Under the pieces are notes generated by a model. That model worked only from the letters and a program-made list of their open reading frames with translations, was not told where the DNA came from and ran no database searches. Shown here in pieces: positions 1 through 8,627 of a stretch of 64,000 nt of DNA. Every line of letters starts with the position of its first letter. Positions within the stretch are counted from its first letter, which is position 1. The DNA is from Erythrobacter ramosus (GTDB lineage: Bacteria > Pseudomonadota > Alphaproteobacteria > Sphingomonadales > Sphingomonadaceae), in the NCBI RefSeq assembly GCF_009828055.1, contig NZ_WTYB01000002.1, positions 744,001 to 808,000 of the forward strand, in the 5' to 3' direction. The position numbers and the translations under genes are program-made.

Positions 1-444
1 GCGAAACAGCATTTCGGCCCAGTCCTGGCTCTCCGTCCCGCCCGCGCCGGCGTGGATTTCGAGATAGGTGTCATTGCCATCAGCTTCGCCCGAAAGCAGC
101 GCCTGCACCTTATCGGCATCCGCCCGGTCGGCGAGACGTTGCAGGGTTGCCAAGCCATCCTCGACGATGGTGTCTTCGCCCTCGGCCTCGCCCATTTCGA
201 TGAACTCGATCGCGTCGGCCATTTCGGCGGCGATTTCGTTCACGGTGTTCACCGCCGTCTCAAGCGTCTTCTGCTCGCGGCTGATCGCCTGCGCCTGCTT
301 GGGATTATCCCATAGGTTCGGGTCCTGCACCCTCGCGTTCAACTCATCGAGCCTCCGCAGCGCGCGATCCCAATCGAGCGACAGGCGCACCAGCGCCAGC
401 GCCGCTTCGATCCGGTTGATGTAAGCCTGGCCTTCGGCCCGCAT
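1..444 (-). CDS. prfB: Peptide chain release factor 2 (RF2), N-terminal part; gene runs off the window
   Basis: RF2 recognises UGA and UAA stop codons on the ribosome and triggers peptide release. The frame is open for 148 codons from ATG at 444-442 to the window edge. Its helical N-terminal domain resembles E. coli RF2 along its length (for example LDWDRALRRLDELNARVQDP and NPKQAQAISREQKTLE). It ends at the start of the family block AGAGGTESQDWAEML. The GGQ peptide-release motif and the SPF codon-recognition motif lie beyond the window. E. coli prfB carries a programmed +1 frameshift near codon 26; here the frame passes that point uninterrupted, so that autoregulation is absent. It lies downstream of the peroxiredoxin and PBP1A genes on the same strand, with a 90-bp gap that holds a weak hairpin. 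Confidence 0.95.
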   Translation of the reverse strand, partial: MRAEGQAYINRIEAALALVRLSLDWDRALRRLDELNARVQDPNLWDNPKQAQAISREQKTLETAVNTVNEIAAEMADAIEFIEMGEAEGEDTIVEDGLATLQRLADRADADKVQALLSGEADGNDTYLEIHAGAGGTESQDWAEMLFR

Positions 445-467
445 CGTCTATCCTTCAGTGATGCTCT

Positions 468-524
468 AAAAAAAGTCGGCCCCGCTTAGCGCTGCGCGCG
501 CGATTGTAAAGCGGCTGCGCCGCT
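468..524 (-). terminator. Weak hairpin and T-run between peroxiredoxin and prfB
   Basis: On the minus strand a 6-bp stem (AGCGGC/GCCGCT, 510-524, 3-nt loop) follows the peroxiredoxin stop codon by about 10 bases. A run of seven T (474-468) lies further on, just before the prfB start. The stem is short and not directly joined to the T-run, so this may be a partial terminator or simply prfB leader sequence. Confidence 0.3.
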
Positions 525-534
525 GCCTGAGGCC

Positions 535-1083
535 CTACTTCTTGAGCGCGCGCACCGCCGCCAAGGTCTTTTCGACATGGCCGCGATAATCGGCGGCCGA
601 ATGCACTGCGACGATGCTGCCGTCGCGCGCGATCACGTAAGATGTGCGGCTGGCATAGCCCGAGCCACTGCCGGCCACATCATAAGCCGCCATGATCTTG
701 GCCGAGGCAACGCCGACCGGGAAGGCATCGCGGCATTCTTCGCGGCTGAAGCGCTTTAGGGTTTCGATATCGTCGTTCGACATCCCGATGACGCTCGCAC
801 CCGCCGCCTTGAACTGCGGCATCGCGGCGGCAAAGGCATTGGCTTCCAGCGTGCAGCCGCTGGTGAAGGCCTTGGGGTAGAAATAGAGCACCACCGGCCC
901 CTTGGCCAAAGCGGCGCTAAGCGTAAATCCAAACTCCGACCCGGCGAGCGCGGCGCGGGTGGCAAAGGCGGGGGCCTTGGCACCCTTGGGCAGTTCAGCC
1001 GAAGCGGAGGTGACGGTCATCGCGGCGAGCCCGATCAGGGCGAGCGCGGCGAAGGGGGTGAAGCGGGTCCGGGTGCTGGTCAT
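535..1083 (-). CDS. Periplasmic peroxiredoxin (AhpC/TSA, BCP/PrxQ-like)
   Basis: A thiol peroxidase that reduces H2O2 or organic peroxides, predicted to act in the periplasm. Residues 1-29 are a typical signal peptide (basic N-terminus, hydrophobic core, TSASA before ELPKG). The active-site loop PKAFTSGC has the peroxiredoxin PxxxTxxC pattern with peroxidatic Cys77. Cys117 (REECRDAF) could act as resolving cysteine. The length of 182 aa suits a secreted single-domain Prx. It sits 42 bp downstream of PBP1A and 90 bp upstream of prfB, so it interrupts the PBP1A-prfB pairing I expect in related genomes. Subfamily assignment (PrxQ/BCP rather than AhpC) is from the loop and spacing only. Confidence 0.88.
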   Translation of the reverse strand: MTSTRTRFTPFAALALIGLAAMTVTSASAELPKGAKAPAFATRAALAGSEFGFTLSAALAKGPVVLYFYPKAFTSGCTLEANAFAAAMPQFKAAGASVIGMSNDDIETLKRFSREECRDAFPVGVASAKIMAAYDVAGSGSGYASRTSYVIARDGSIVAVHSAADYRGHVEKTLAAVRALKK

Positions 1084-1125
1084 GGCACACTAACCCGCCA
1101 GCCCCGCGACCGGTTCCACGCAAGA

Positions 1126-3660
1126 TCAGTCAACCCCGCCTTCATCGATGAATTCGACCGCATCCGGGGCAGGCTCGTCAACCACCGCGCTTTCAGCGTT
1201 CTGCCGCCCGGCGCGGATCAGCGCGAGGATTTCGTTGCGCTTGGCCGCGATGGCGTCCTGCCGGGTGTAACGCTCTGGCTCAGTGTCGGGCTTGAAGGCT
1301 TCCCAGATGATCGCGGAGCGCGGGTCGTCTGTCGGCCAGCCATCGAACACGCGCTTGCCCGAGCGGCGGTCAACCCGCACCATGCGGACACCCGCAGGCG
1401 CCACTGCAGGAAGGTCAGACCACTTGGGCTTGGTCTTCTCGATCAGGCTCTTGATGATCGGCGCGGCAATCGTGCCGCCAAAGGCATAGCCGCCCATATT
1501 CCGGGGTTGGTCGAAACCGATATAGGCGCCAGCGATCATCTGCTGCGTGCCGCCAATGAACCACACGTCCTTGGGGCCGGTGGTGGTGCCGGTCTTACCG
1601 AACAGCGGCAGGTTCAGCGGATTGAGCACGGTCGCGGTCCCACGGCTGACCGCGCCGCGCAGCATGTGCATCACCTGAAACGCGGTGCGCGCGTCCATCG
1701 CCTGCGCGCCGCGCACGCCGAAGCGCGGCATCGGCTTGCCATCCCATTTGGCCATGTTGCAGCCACGGCATTCACGGTCGTCAGCGCGCCACAGCACCTT
1801 GCCGCGGCGGTCCTGCACATAGTCGATCACGGTCGGCGGATTGAGCCGCCCGTGATTGGCAAGCGCGCTATACGCGGCAACCATCTTGACCAGCGTCGTC
1901 TCACCTGCGCCCAGCGCAGTCGAGGGATAGGCCGGGAACTTGCCGATCCCGATCTTCTCGATGCCTTTGACAACATTGTTCATGCCCGCCGTCATGCCGA
2001 TCTGCACGGTCATGATGTTCTGCGACTGTTCGAGCCCAAAGCGCATCGGATGCTGCCCGCCGCTGCCCGAGCCGCGAATGCACTTCTCGCCGAGATTGGC
2101 GCCCTGATAATAGCAGAAGCGATTATTATCGACTTGGGTCGAAGGGGTCATGCCGGTATCGAGCCCGGCGGCATAGACGAACGGCTTGATGGTCGAACCC
2201 GGCTGACGCATCGCCTGCGTGGCGCGGTTAAAGTCCGACAGGCGGTGATCGAACCCGCCCTGCATCGCCAGCACTCGCCCGGTCTGTGCGCTCTCGACCA
2301 CCAGCGCGCCCTGCGCTTCGGGGATGGTCCGCACGTTCCAACCATTGCCGCTGGGATTGGCGGCAATAACGTCGCCTGCTTTCAGCGCGTCGGGCAGATT
2401 GCCGAGCGGTGCTTCCTTGCCATCGGCAAAGCCGATCCGCGCCGATTGCCCGCTGCGACTTGTGACAACGCCAACGCGCCAGTCCTTGTAGCTGATCCCG
2501 AGCGGGGAGCTTTGTAGCTGGCTCGCCCAATTGCCGGCGCTGACATCGAGTGTCGCAATCGGCCCCGCCCAAGCGCGCCCACCATGATAGCGCAGCAAGC
2601 CTTCGCGCAGCGCATCGCGGGCGGCGGTCTGCATCTGCGGATCAAGCGAAGTGCGCACCCACAGCCCGCCCGCATAGACCGAGTTTGGCCCGGTCTCCGC
2701 CGTCTCGCCAAACCGCGTGATCAGTTCGCGGCGGACTTCTTCGAGGAAGTAGCCCGCATCCACGCTCCGCTCACGCCGCTGGGTGACGAGGCCCAAGGGC
2801 TGCGCCGCAGCCGCCCGGCGTTGCGAGCCGGTGATGAAGCCGTTCTCTTCCATCTGGCCGAGCACGAAATTGCGCCGTTCAAGTGCGGCCTCTTCCTGAC
2901 CCTTGCGGCCATAACGCTCCGGCGCCTTAGGCAGGATCGCAAGGAAGGCCATCTCGTGCAGTTCGAGCGCATCGACATCCTTGTCGAAATAGGCGCGCGA
3001 TGCGGCCTGCACGCCAAAGCTGCGCCGCCCGAGCGGGATTTCGTTGAGGTAGAGTTCAAGGATTTCCTGCTTGGTCAGCACCTGTTCGATGCGGCCGGCG
3101 AGGATCATTTCCTTGAGCTTGCGCGTAACGGAGTATTCGTCGCCCAGTAGCAGGTTCTTGGCGACCTGCTGGGTGATGGTCGACCCGCCGACCGCTCGCT
3201 CACCTGAGCCAAACTTGGTAGCATAATCGAACACCGCATTGGCCGTGCCGAGGAAATCAACCCCGCCGTGGCTGAAGAAGGTTTTGTCCTCGGCTGCGAG
3301 ATAGGATTCGATCAGCTTTTGCGGGAAATCGGCATATTGCAGCTGCACCCGCCGCTCACGCGCATAGGTGTGGACGATCTCGCCGTCATAGCCGCGCACC
3401 ACCGTGGGGAGCGGCGTTTCATAGGTCAGCAGCGCTTCGGCTTCGGGCAGGTCGCTTGCCAGCCACACGAACACCGCGATCCACAACGCGAGGAACACGC
3501 CGAATGCGCCCGCGACGAGCTTGAACAAGAAGCTCTGCCGCCAACGATCACGAAACCATGCCAGCGCCCCGCCGAGATCGCGGTTCACGCGGTAGCGCAG
3601 GTAAGCCCAGGTGGAGGGCGCGCCGGGTTCGGCAACAGGTGAGGCGGTCGGCTCAGTCAT
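1126..3660 (-). CDS. mrcA: Penicillin-binding protein 1A (bifunctional transglycosylase/transpeptidase)
   Basis: A class A PBP that polymerises lipid II into glycan strands and crosslinks the stem peptides in the periplasm. One membrane anchor lies at about 46-68. The GT51 domain shows AAEDKTFFSHGG (catalytic Glu124), GGSTITQQVAKN (158-169) and LYLNEIPLGR (203-212). The transpeptidase domain has the SxxK motif at Ser489-Lys492 (GSTIKPF), SQN at 546-548 and KTG at 689-691 (FGKTGTTTGPKD). All catalytic motifs are present, and 844 aa is normal for the family. It follows the amidase on the same strand with a gap of about 54 bp, so the two peptidoglycan genes are probably co-transcribed. The C-terminus (about 790-844) is acidic and variable. 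Confidence 0.97.
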   Translation of the reverse strand: MTEPTASPVAEPGAPSTWAYLRYRVNRDLGGALAWFRDRWRQSFLFKLVAGAFGVFLALWIAVFVWLASDLPEAEALLTYETPLPTVVRGYDGEIVHTYARERRVQLQYADFPQKLIESYLAAEDKTFFSHGGVDFLGTANAVFDYATKFGSGERAVGGSTITQQVAKNLLLGDEYSVTRKLKEMILAGRIEQVLTKQEILELYLNEIPLGRRSFGVQAASRAYFDKDVDALELHEMAFLAILPKAPERYGRKGQEEAALERRNFVLGQMEENGFITGSQRRAAAAQPLGLVTQRRERSVDAGYFLEEVRRELITRFGETAETGPNSVYAGGLWVRTSLDPQMQTAARDALREGLLRYHGGRAWAGPIATLDVSAGNWASQLQSSPLGISYKDWRVGVVTSRSGQSARIGFADGKEAPLGNLPDALKAGDVIAANPSGNGWNVRTIPEAQGALVVESAQTGRVLAMQGGFDHRLSDFNRATQAMRQPGSTIKPFVYAAGLDTGMTPSTQVDNNRFCYYQGANLGEKCIRGSGSGGQHPMRFGLEQSQNIMTVQIGMTAGMNNVVKGIEKIGIGKFPAYPSTALGAGETTLVKMVAAYSALANHGRLNPPTVIDYVQDRRGKVLWRADDRECRGCNMAKWDGKPMPRFGVRGAQAMDARTAFQVMHMLRGAVSRGTATVLNPLNLPLFGKTGTTTGPKDVWFIGGTQQMIAGAYIGFDQPRNMGGYAFGGTIAAPIIKSLIEKTKPKWSDLPAVAPAGVRMVRVDRRSGKRVFDGWPTDDPRSAIIWEAFKPDTEPERYTRQDAIAAKRNEILALIRAGRQNAESAVVDEPAPDAVEFIDEGGVD

Positions 3661-3714
3661 GGACGCGCGGCAACTAGCACGCGGGGATTGACCAAGGCTA
3701 GCCGATTTCCCATC

Positions 3715-4614
3715 CTATTCGCCGTCCGCCGCAGGAACGCTGCGCCGCGCGAAATAGACCCGGATGGCACGCGCCAGTACGCCGGCATATTCAGCCCGCC
3801 CTTCCGCCGTGGTCAGGCGCGCACGATCGGTAAGGTTGGTGACGAAGCCGCTTTCAAACAGGACCGACGGCACATCGGGCGCGCGCAGCACGGCAAGCCC
3901 GGCAGCGCGCTTGGGCTGGGGGACGAAGGCCAGTTTGCGCTCACCTTCACGCAGGACCAGGCCGGCAAAATCGAGCGCGTCTTCCTGCGTGCGCTGCTGC
4001 GAGAGTTCGACCAGGATCGTGCTGACCGCAGCGCTCTGCCCATCAATCGTGATGCCATTCAATCGGTCCGCATCGTTTTCGCGGGCAGCAAAGCGCGCCG
4101 CCGCCTCGCTCGATGCTTCATCGGACAGGGTGTAGATGCTCGCCCCGCTGACATCATCGCGCTCCCCGGCGGAATCGGCGTGGACCGAGATGAACAGGTC
4201 CGCATCAAGCAAGCGGGCGATTTCGGGCCGATAGGGCAGCGGGAGAATGCGATCATCCGCGCGGGTCAGCGCGACCCGGATCCCGCCTTGGCGCAGCAAT
4301 TCATCCCGCACAGCAAGCGCAATGGCGAGAGTGATGTCCTTCTCGTTGAACTTGCGCCCCTCAGGATCGGTGCCGATTGCGCCCGGATCGCGTCCACCAT
4401 GCCCGGCGTCGATCACCACAAGCGGACGCGAGGGATCATCGGGGCCCTCCACCGATGGTAAGTCGATTGTCGCGCCCTCACTTTCGAGCGCAAACCGCAG
4501 CACATAATCGCGTCCCCACTGGGGCACGGGGATCGTCAGACCCAGCACGCTCGCCCCGCCAAGCACGGCAATCGGTGCCAGAAACACGATCAGCAGAAGA
4601 GTACGAAAACTCAT
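3715..4614 (-). CDS. N-acetylmuramoyl-L-alanine amidase (Amidase_3, AmiC-like)
   Basis: A zinc enzyme that cuts the amide bond between MurNAc and L-Ala of peptidoglycan, typically during daughter-cell separation. I start it at ATG 4614, giving 299 aa with an N-terminal hydrophobic signal/anchor (MSFRTLLLIVFLAPIAVLGG). The longer frame from 4677 adds only non-family residues. Zinc and catalytic residues fit Amidase_3: His72 (VIDAGHGGRDPGAIG), Glu91 (NEKDITL), His145 (ISVHADS) and Glu254 (VLFESGFVTN). No AMIN domain precedes the catalytic domain, unlike E. coli AmiC. It is divergent from rne and upstream of PBP1A, an arrangement I recall as common in alphaproteobacteria. Confidence 0.94.
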   Translation of the reverse strand: MSFRTLLLIVFLAPIAVLGGASVLGLTIPVPQWGRDYVLRFALESEGATIDLPSVEGPDDPSRPLVVIDAGHGGRDPGAIGTDPEGRKFNEKDITLAIALAVRDELLRQGGIRVALTRADDRILPLPYRPEIARLLDADLFISVHADSAGERDDVSGASIYTLSDEASSEAAARFAARENDADRLNGITIDGQSAAVSTILVELSQQRTQEDALDFAGLVLREGERKLAFVPQPKRAAGLAVLRAPDVPSVLFESGFVTNLTDRARLTTAEGRAEYAGVLARAIRVYFARRSVPAADGE

Positions 4615-5040
4615 GATGGTAAGGTGCTTACGGTCTCGCGCGCCGCTAGCGCAATAGAGTTGCGGGGTTTGCCCCACAGTGCTAGCGGTATTGCCAGAGA
4701 GGTTGCATCACGGCGCACTTTGCGCTTCACCTGCGATCCTCTTGCGCCGGGGCACCACCATTCCTCGCACCCGGCCCAGTACAGGTTGATGTAGTGACAG
4801 AACGTTTTTCCCGATCGATGAGCACAATGCGCAAACAGCGCGTGCGTGCCCTCGCGGGTCAAGATGCGGCGCTCGGCCGCACGTTCCACATTGCAGACAC
4901 GAGCTTCGCGCAGAGCGCCGCTGGCGGCCAAAGCGCGATTTCCCCTTCCGGCACAGCTATCACGCAGGCCGGTTCACCACATAAATCGCGTCCCCTTCAT
5001 GCCCCATTGCGGGCAAGGCCGGACGCATGGAGAATATTCA
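4615..5040. other. Divergent intergenic region, amidase / RNase E (426 bp)
   Basis: No convincing gene is visible: the overlapping short frames in both directions lack recognisable protein features. The stretch must hold the promoters for both divergent genes and the rne leader. RNase E in enterobacteria autoregulates through its long 5' UTR, and a leader of up to about 350 nt would allow the same here, but I could not identify a specific conserved hairpin or a clear -35/-10 pair by eye. A good Shine-Dalgarno (GGAG at about 5030) stands before the rne ATG at 5041. Confidence 0.6.
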
Positions 5041-7863
5041 ATGTCAACGCGCATGCTAATCGATGCGCGCCACCCGGAAGAAACACGGGTGGCGGTTCTG
5101 CAGGGCAACCGGATTGAGGAATTCGATTTCGAATCTGCCGAACACAAGCAGATCAAAGGCAATATCTATCTCGCCAAGGTAACCCGGGTTGAACCCTCGC
5201 TACAAGCGGCTTTCGTCGACTTTGGCGGCAATCGCCACGGCTTCCTCGCCTTCAGCGAAATCCACCCCGACTACTATCAGATTCCCAAGGCTGATCGCGA
5301 CGCGCTGCTGGCTGAAGAGGCTGAAGCGGCTGAAGAAGAAGAACGTCTGCGCGCTGAAGAGGAAGATGAAGGCATCTCCCCCGGCGATGAATATGACGCC
5401 GAAGAAGAAAGCGGCGAATCCCTCGCCGAAGACTTTGCCGAAAACGGCGTCGAGGAAGTCGACACCTCCGACAAGGATGATGTCGCCACCTTCGAAGGCG
5501 GCGCATCGGATGATGACAATTCGGACGACGAAGACGGTTCGGACGACGACGCTGACAATGGCGACGATGACCAGAACGGCGATGAAAACGCCGATGGCTC
5601 GGATCAGGATCGCGGCCGTGGTCGCCGGGGCCGCCGCCGTCAGGGCAGCAAGGGCGGCGACAACGGTGCCAATAGCAAGGGAGGCCGCAGCCGTGCCAAG
5701 CAGGTCGACGAAGTGCGCGCCAAGCGCATGGCACTGCGTCGCCGCTACAAGATTCAGGACGTAATCCAGCGCCGCCAGGTGCTGCTGGTGCAGGTCGTCA
5801 AGGAAGAACGCGGCAACAAGGGTGCAGCGCTCACCACCTATCTCAGCCTAGCCGGGCGTTACACGGTGCTGATGCCCAACAGCTCCAGCGGCGGCGGTAT
5901 CAGCCGCAAGATCAGCTCGACCAGCGATCGCAAGCGCTTGAAGGACATGGTCTCCGATCTCAAGCTGCCCAAGTCGATGGGCCTGATCGTGCGCACCGCC
6001 GGCATGAGCCGCACCAAGCCCGAGATCAAGCGTGACTTCGATTACCTCGCCCGCGTGTGGGACGAGATCCGCGAGAACACGCTGGCATCTGTGGCGCCCG
6101 CGCTGATCCATTCGGACAGCGACCTGATCAAGCGTGCGATCCGCGACATCTACAACAAGGAAATCGAGGAAGTCGTCGTCGAGGGTGAGGACGGCTACAA
6201 GTCGGCCAAGGCCTTCATGAAGATGCTGATGCCCAGCCACGCACGGCGGGTGAAGGCCTATTCCGATCCGGTGCCACTGTTCCAGCGTTACGGCGCGGAA
6301 GATCAGCTGCGCGCGATGTATGATCCGATGGTACAGCTTAAAAGCGGCGGCTACCTGATCATCAACCCGACCGAGGCGCTGGTCTCGATCGACATTAACT
6401 CAGGCCGCTCGACCAAGGAACACGGGATCGAAGCGACCGCGCTTCACACCAACCTTGAAGCGGCCAAGGAAATCGCCCGCCAACTGCGCCTGCGCGACAT
6501 GGCCGGTCTGGTCGTGATCGACTTTATCGACATGGAGTACCCCTCCAATGTCCGTAAGGTCGAAAAGGCGATGAAGGACGCGCTCAAGAATGATCGCGCG
6601 CGCATTCAGGTCGGCCGCATCTCCAGCTTCGGCCTGATGGAAATGAGCCGCCAGCGCCTGCGCACCGGCGTGCTCGAAGCGACCACCCGCCCCTGCCCGC
6701 ATTGCGACGGCACCGGTCTGGTTCGCACCGCATCGTCGGCGGGCCTTTCGGCTCTGCGCTTGATCGAAGACGAGGCTGCGCGCGGCAGAGGCACGCTGAT
6801 CCGGCTTGCCGCCAGCACCGAAGCAGCGATCTACCTGCTCAACGAAAAGCGCGCCGATCTGGTCGAGATCGAACAGCGTTACGGCGTGAACGTCGCAGTC
6901 GTGCCCGAAGGCGAGGATGAAGGCGCCAAGATGGCCGTCTCCAGCTCCGGCCCGCGCCCGGCCTTTGCGCCCAAGTTCGAACCGATCGTTGACGACGAGC
7001 CGGAAGATGACCTGCCCGAGGAAGAAGAAGACTTCGCCGAGGAAGAGGTTGAAGAGCGTGAGCCCCGCCAACCGCGCCGCGAACGCGCCGACAATGACGA
7101 CGAAGGCGGCCGGAACAAGAAGAAGCGCCGCCGCCGCCGTGGCGGTCGCAACCGCAATCGCGGCGATGAAGGCGAAGGCGCCGAGGGTGAAGGCTCCGAA
7201 GACGGCGCTGAAGCTGGCGACGATGGCGACGACAATGGCGAAGCCCGCAACGCCGATGCCAGCGACGACAACGGCACCGAAGGCGCCAATGACGGCGCGA
7301 CCGACAGCGAAGGCCGCCCCAAGAAGCGCCGCCGCCGCGGTGGTCGCGGGCGCAAGCGTCGTGACGGCACCTACGAAGGCAGCGAAGGCGGCTCCGATGG
7401 TGATACTGACAGCGATGGCAGCGAAGCGCAGGATGACGGAGAGCCCGCCGCCGAGGCCGAAGTAGCGGCCGCACCGGCCGAGGCTGAGGTTGCTGCCGAT
7501 GTGCCCGAAGTCGAAGTGGCCGAAGCTGCTCCGGCGGAAAAGCCCAAGCGCGTCCGTGCTCCCCGCAAGAAGAAGGAAGCGGTTCCGGTTGCCGAAGTGG
7601 CGGCCGAACTCGCACCGGAAATCGCAGCCGACGCTGCCGATGTCGCCGCAGAGGCTCCCGCCGAAGCGCCGGCCGAAAAGCCCAAGCGCAAGCGCGCGCC
7701 GCGCAAGGCGAAGGTGGCCGAAGCCGAACCGGCTGAAACCGCCGAAGCAACCGAACCGGCAGTGGTTGAAGCGGCTCCGGGCCCTGAGCCCAAAGCCGAT
7801 GCCGAACCTGATGGGGATGGCAAGCCGCGTCGCGGTTGGTGGCAGCGCACCTTCGGCGAGTAA
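5041..7863 (+). CDS. rne: Ribonuclease E (RNase E/G family)
   Basis: An endoribonuclease for mRNA decay and rRNA processing, and the scaffold of the RNA degradosome. The start is ATG 5041 (MSTRMLIDARHPEET), preceded by GGAG. The frame extends upstream to 4846 but that part lacks family character. The protein has 940 aa. The S1 domain is split by a charged insertion at about 91-230. The DNase I-like domain carries the catalytic aspartates Asp451 (VSIDINSGR) and Asp494 (VVIDFIDM), 43 residues apart as in E. coli. The zinc-link is CPHCDGTG (Cys552, Cys555). The tail (about 650-940) is low complexity, alternating acidic stretches with Arg/Lys clusters (KKRRRRRGGRNRNRG, KKRRRRGGRGRKRR) and two PKR-x-RAPRK repeats, consistent with RNA and degradosome partner binding. 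It ends at a strong terminator. Confidence 0.97.
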   Translation: MSTRMLIDARHPEETRVAVLQGNRIEEFDFESAEHKQIKGNIYLAKVTRVEPSLQAAFVDFGGNRHGFLAFSEIHPDYYQIPKADRDALLAEEAEAAEEEERLRAEEEDEGISPGDEYDAEEESGESLAEDFAENGVEEVDTSDKDDVATFEGGASDDDNSDDEDGSDDDADNGDDDQNGDENADGSDQDRGRGRRGRRRQGSKGGDNGANSKGGRSRAKQVDEVRAKRMALRRRYKIQDVIQRRQVLLVQVVKEERGNKGAALTTYLSLAGRYTVLMPNSSSGGGISRKISSTSDRKRLKDMVSDLKLPKSMGLIVRTAGMSRTKPEIKRDFDYLARVWDEIRENTLASVAPALIHSDSDLIKRAIRDIYNKEIEEVVVEGEDGYKSAKAFMKMLMPSHARRVKAYSDPVPLFQRYGAEDQLRAMYDPMVQLKSGGYLIINPTEALVSIDINSGRSTKEHGIEATALHTNLEAAKEIARQLRLRDMAGLVVIDFIDMEYPSNVRKVEKAMKDALKNDRARIQVGRISSFGLMEMSRQRLRTGVLEATTRPCPHCDGTGLVRTASSAGLSALRLIEDEAARGRGTLIRLAASTEAAIYLLNEKRADLVEIEQRYGVNVAVVPEGEDEGAKMAVSSSGPRPAFAPKFEPIVDDEPEDDLPEEEEDFAEEEVEEREPRQPRRERADNDDEGGRNKKKRRRRRGGRNRNRGDEGEGAEGEGSEDGAEAGDDGDDNGEARNADASDDNGTEGANDGATDSEGRPKKRRRRGGRGRKRRDGTYEGSEGGSDGDTDSDGSEAQDDGEPAAEAEVAAAPAEAEVAADVPEVEVAEAAPAEKPKRVRAPRKKKEAVPVAEVAAELAPEIAADAADVAAEAPAEAPAEKPKRKRAPRKAKVAEAEPAETAEATEPAVVEAAPGPEPKADAEPDGDGKPRRGWWQRTFGE

Positions 7864-7892
7864 GCGCTCGCCGATCAGGCCAAGCATTCATG

Positions 7893-7920
7893 GGGCGGGA
7901 GCGGGCAACCTCTCCCGCCC
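7893..7920 (+). terminator. Rho-independent terminator after rne
   Basis: A perfect 9-bp GC stem, GGGCGGGAG (7893-7901) with CTCCCGCCC (7912-7920), and a 10-nt loop. It begins 30 bp after the rne stop and is followed by TTTGCTATTG. It lies in the 61-bp gap between convergent rne and the methyltransferase, so it may serve both, although the T-tract favours plus-strand transcripts. Confidence 0.8.
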
Positions 7921-7924
7921 TTTG

Positions 7925-8557
7925 CTATTGCGGCTTGCGGGCGATGCCCCACTCCATCCACCCGGCAAAGCGCGGGGCCTTGGGCGTGTAGCCTTCACCC
8001 AAAGTCTCAACCGCAAAGCCTGCGCCTACAAGCGCGCCCGCGATCGGCCGCGTCAGGTGACAACCGCCTGCGAGGCGCTTCCAGACCGGTTCGATCCGCT
8101 GCTGCCAGCGACGCACATCACTGTCGGGCGCGCGGCCATGTTCGAGGAACAGCGCTTGCCCGCCGGGACGCAGGATGCGGCGCAGCTCGCGCATCACCTG
8201 GGCCGGATCGCTCACCGAGCAGAGCGTAAAGGTGCAGACCACGCAGTCGAAGCTGGCGTCATCGAAGGGGATCGCTTCGCCCCACCCTTGCCTGAGATCG
8301 GCCGCCCAGCCCTTGACCCGCGCCGCCGCCCGGGCGCCATCTAGCAGGCCTTCATGCGGGTCGATTCCCGCATAGGAGGTGATCGCTTTGGGATCGTAGA
8401 ATGCATGATTAATCCCGCCGCCGCAGCCCAGCTCGAACACGTCTCCGCGCGCGAGCGGCACCACGGCAGAGCGCCGCTTCATCACCTGCCCTTGCGAGCA
8501 GGCGCAGGTGATCAGGCGCGGCATGACGTTCGCCTCGTACCAGCTGGTGATCCCCAT
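7925..8557 (-). CDS. Class I SAM-dependent methyltransferase (UbiE/Methyltransf_11-like)
   Basis: A probable small-molecule or lipid methyltransferase of unknown substrate. I choose ATG 8557 (MGITSWYEANVMPR, 210 aa) because GGGGAG lies 6 bases upstream; the longer frame from 8608 adds an unlikely Arg-rich leader. Rossmann motif I is FELGCGGGINHAFY, followed by an acidic residue (GIDPHEG) for ribose binding. Motif IV is SFDCVVCTFTLCSV and the post-motif LRRILRPGGQALFLEHG is typical of the UbiE-related group. The region before motif I, ITCACSQGQVMKRR, is seen in phosphatidylethanolamine/phospholipid-type methyltransferases of this superfamily, but I cannot fix the substrate. Confidence 0.85.
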   Translation of the reverse strand: MGITSWYEANVMPRLITCACSQGQVMKRRSAVVPLARGDVFELGCGGGINHAFYDPKAITSYAGIDPHEGLLDGARAAARVKGWAADLRQGWGEAIPFDDASFDCVVCTFTLCSVSDPAQVMRELRRILRPGGQALFLEHGRAPDSDVRRWQQRIEPVWKRLAGGCHLTRPIAGALVGAGFAVETLGEGYTPKAPRFAGWMEWGIARKPQ

Positions 8558-8580
8558 GCGTCGCTCCCCGTCCCGCTCAA

Positions 8581-8599
8581 CATCGGGTTTAGCCCGATG
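8581..8599. other. Small hairpin between SDR and methyltransferase genes
   Basis: Perfect 7-bp inverted repeat CATCGGG (8581-8587) / CCCGATG (8593-8599) with a 5-nt loop, in the 70-bp gap after the SDR stop on the minus strand. No T-run follows, so it is only a candidate transcript end or RNA-stability element. Confidence 0.3.
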
Positions 8600-8627
8600 C
8601 TGGCGCAAGGAAAGCTGTGCTTTGTGC

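Noticed and set aside
360..444. Programmed +1 frameshift in prfB
   Set aside because: The reading frame is open through the position of the E. coli frameshift; no in-frame UGA or CUUUGA slippery site.
1507..2517. 336-codon frame antisense to PBP1A
   Set aside because: Opposite to the transpeptidase domain; no motif or start signal.
6400..7891. Long open frames antisense to rne (up to 495 codons)
   Set aside because: They mirror the low-complexity, GC-rich rne tail, are made of repeated Ala/Gly/Phe or Arg/Pro-rich sequence and show no domain; high GC keeps the antisense frame open.
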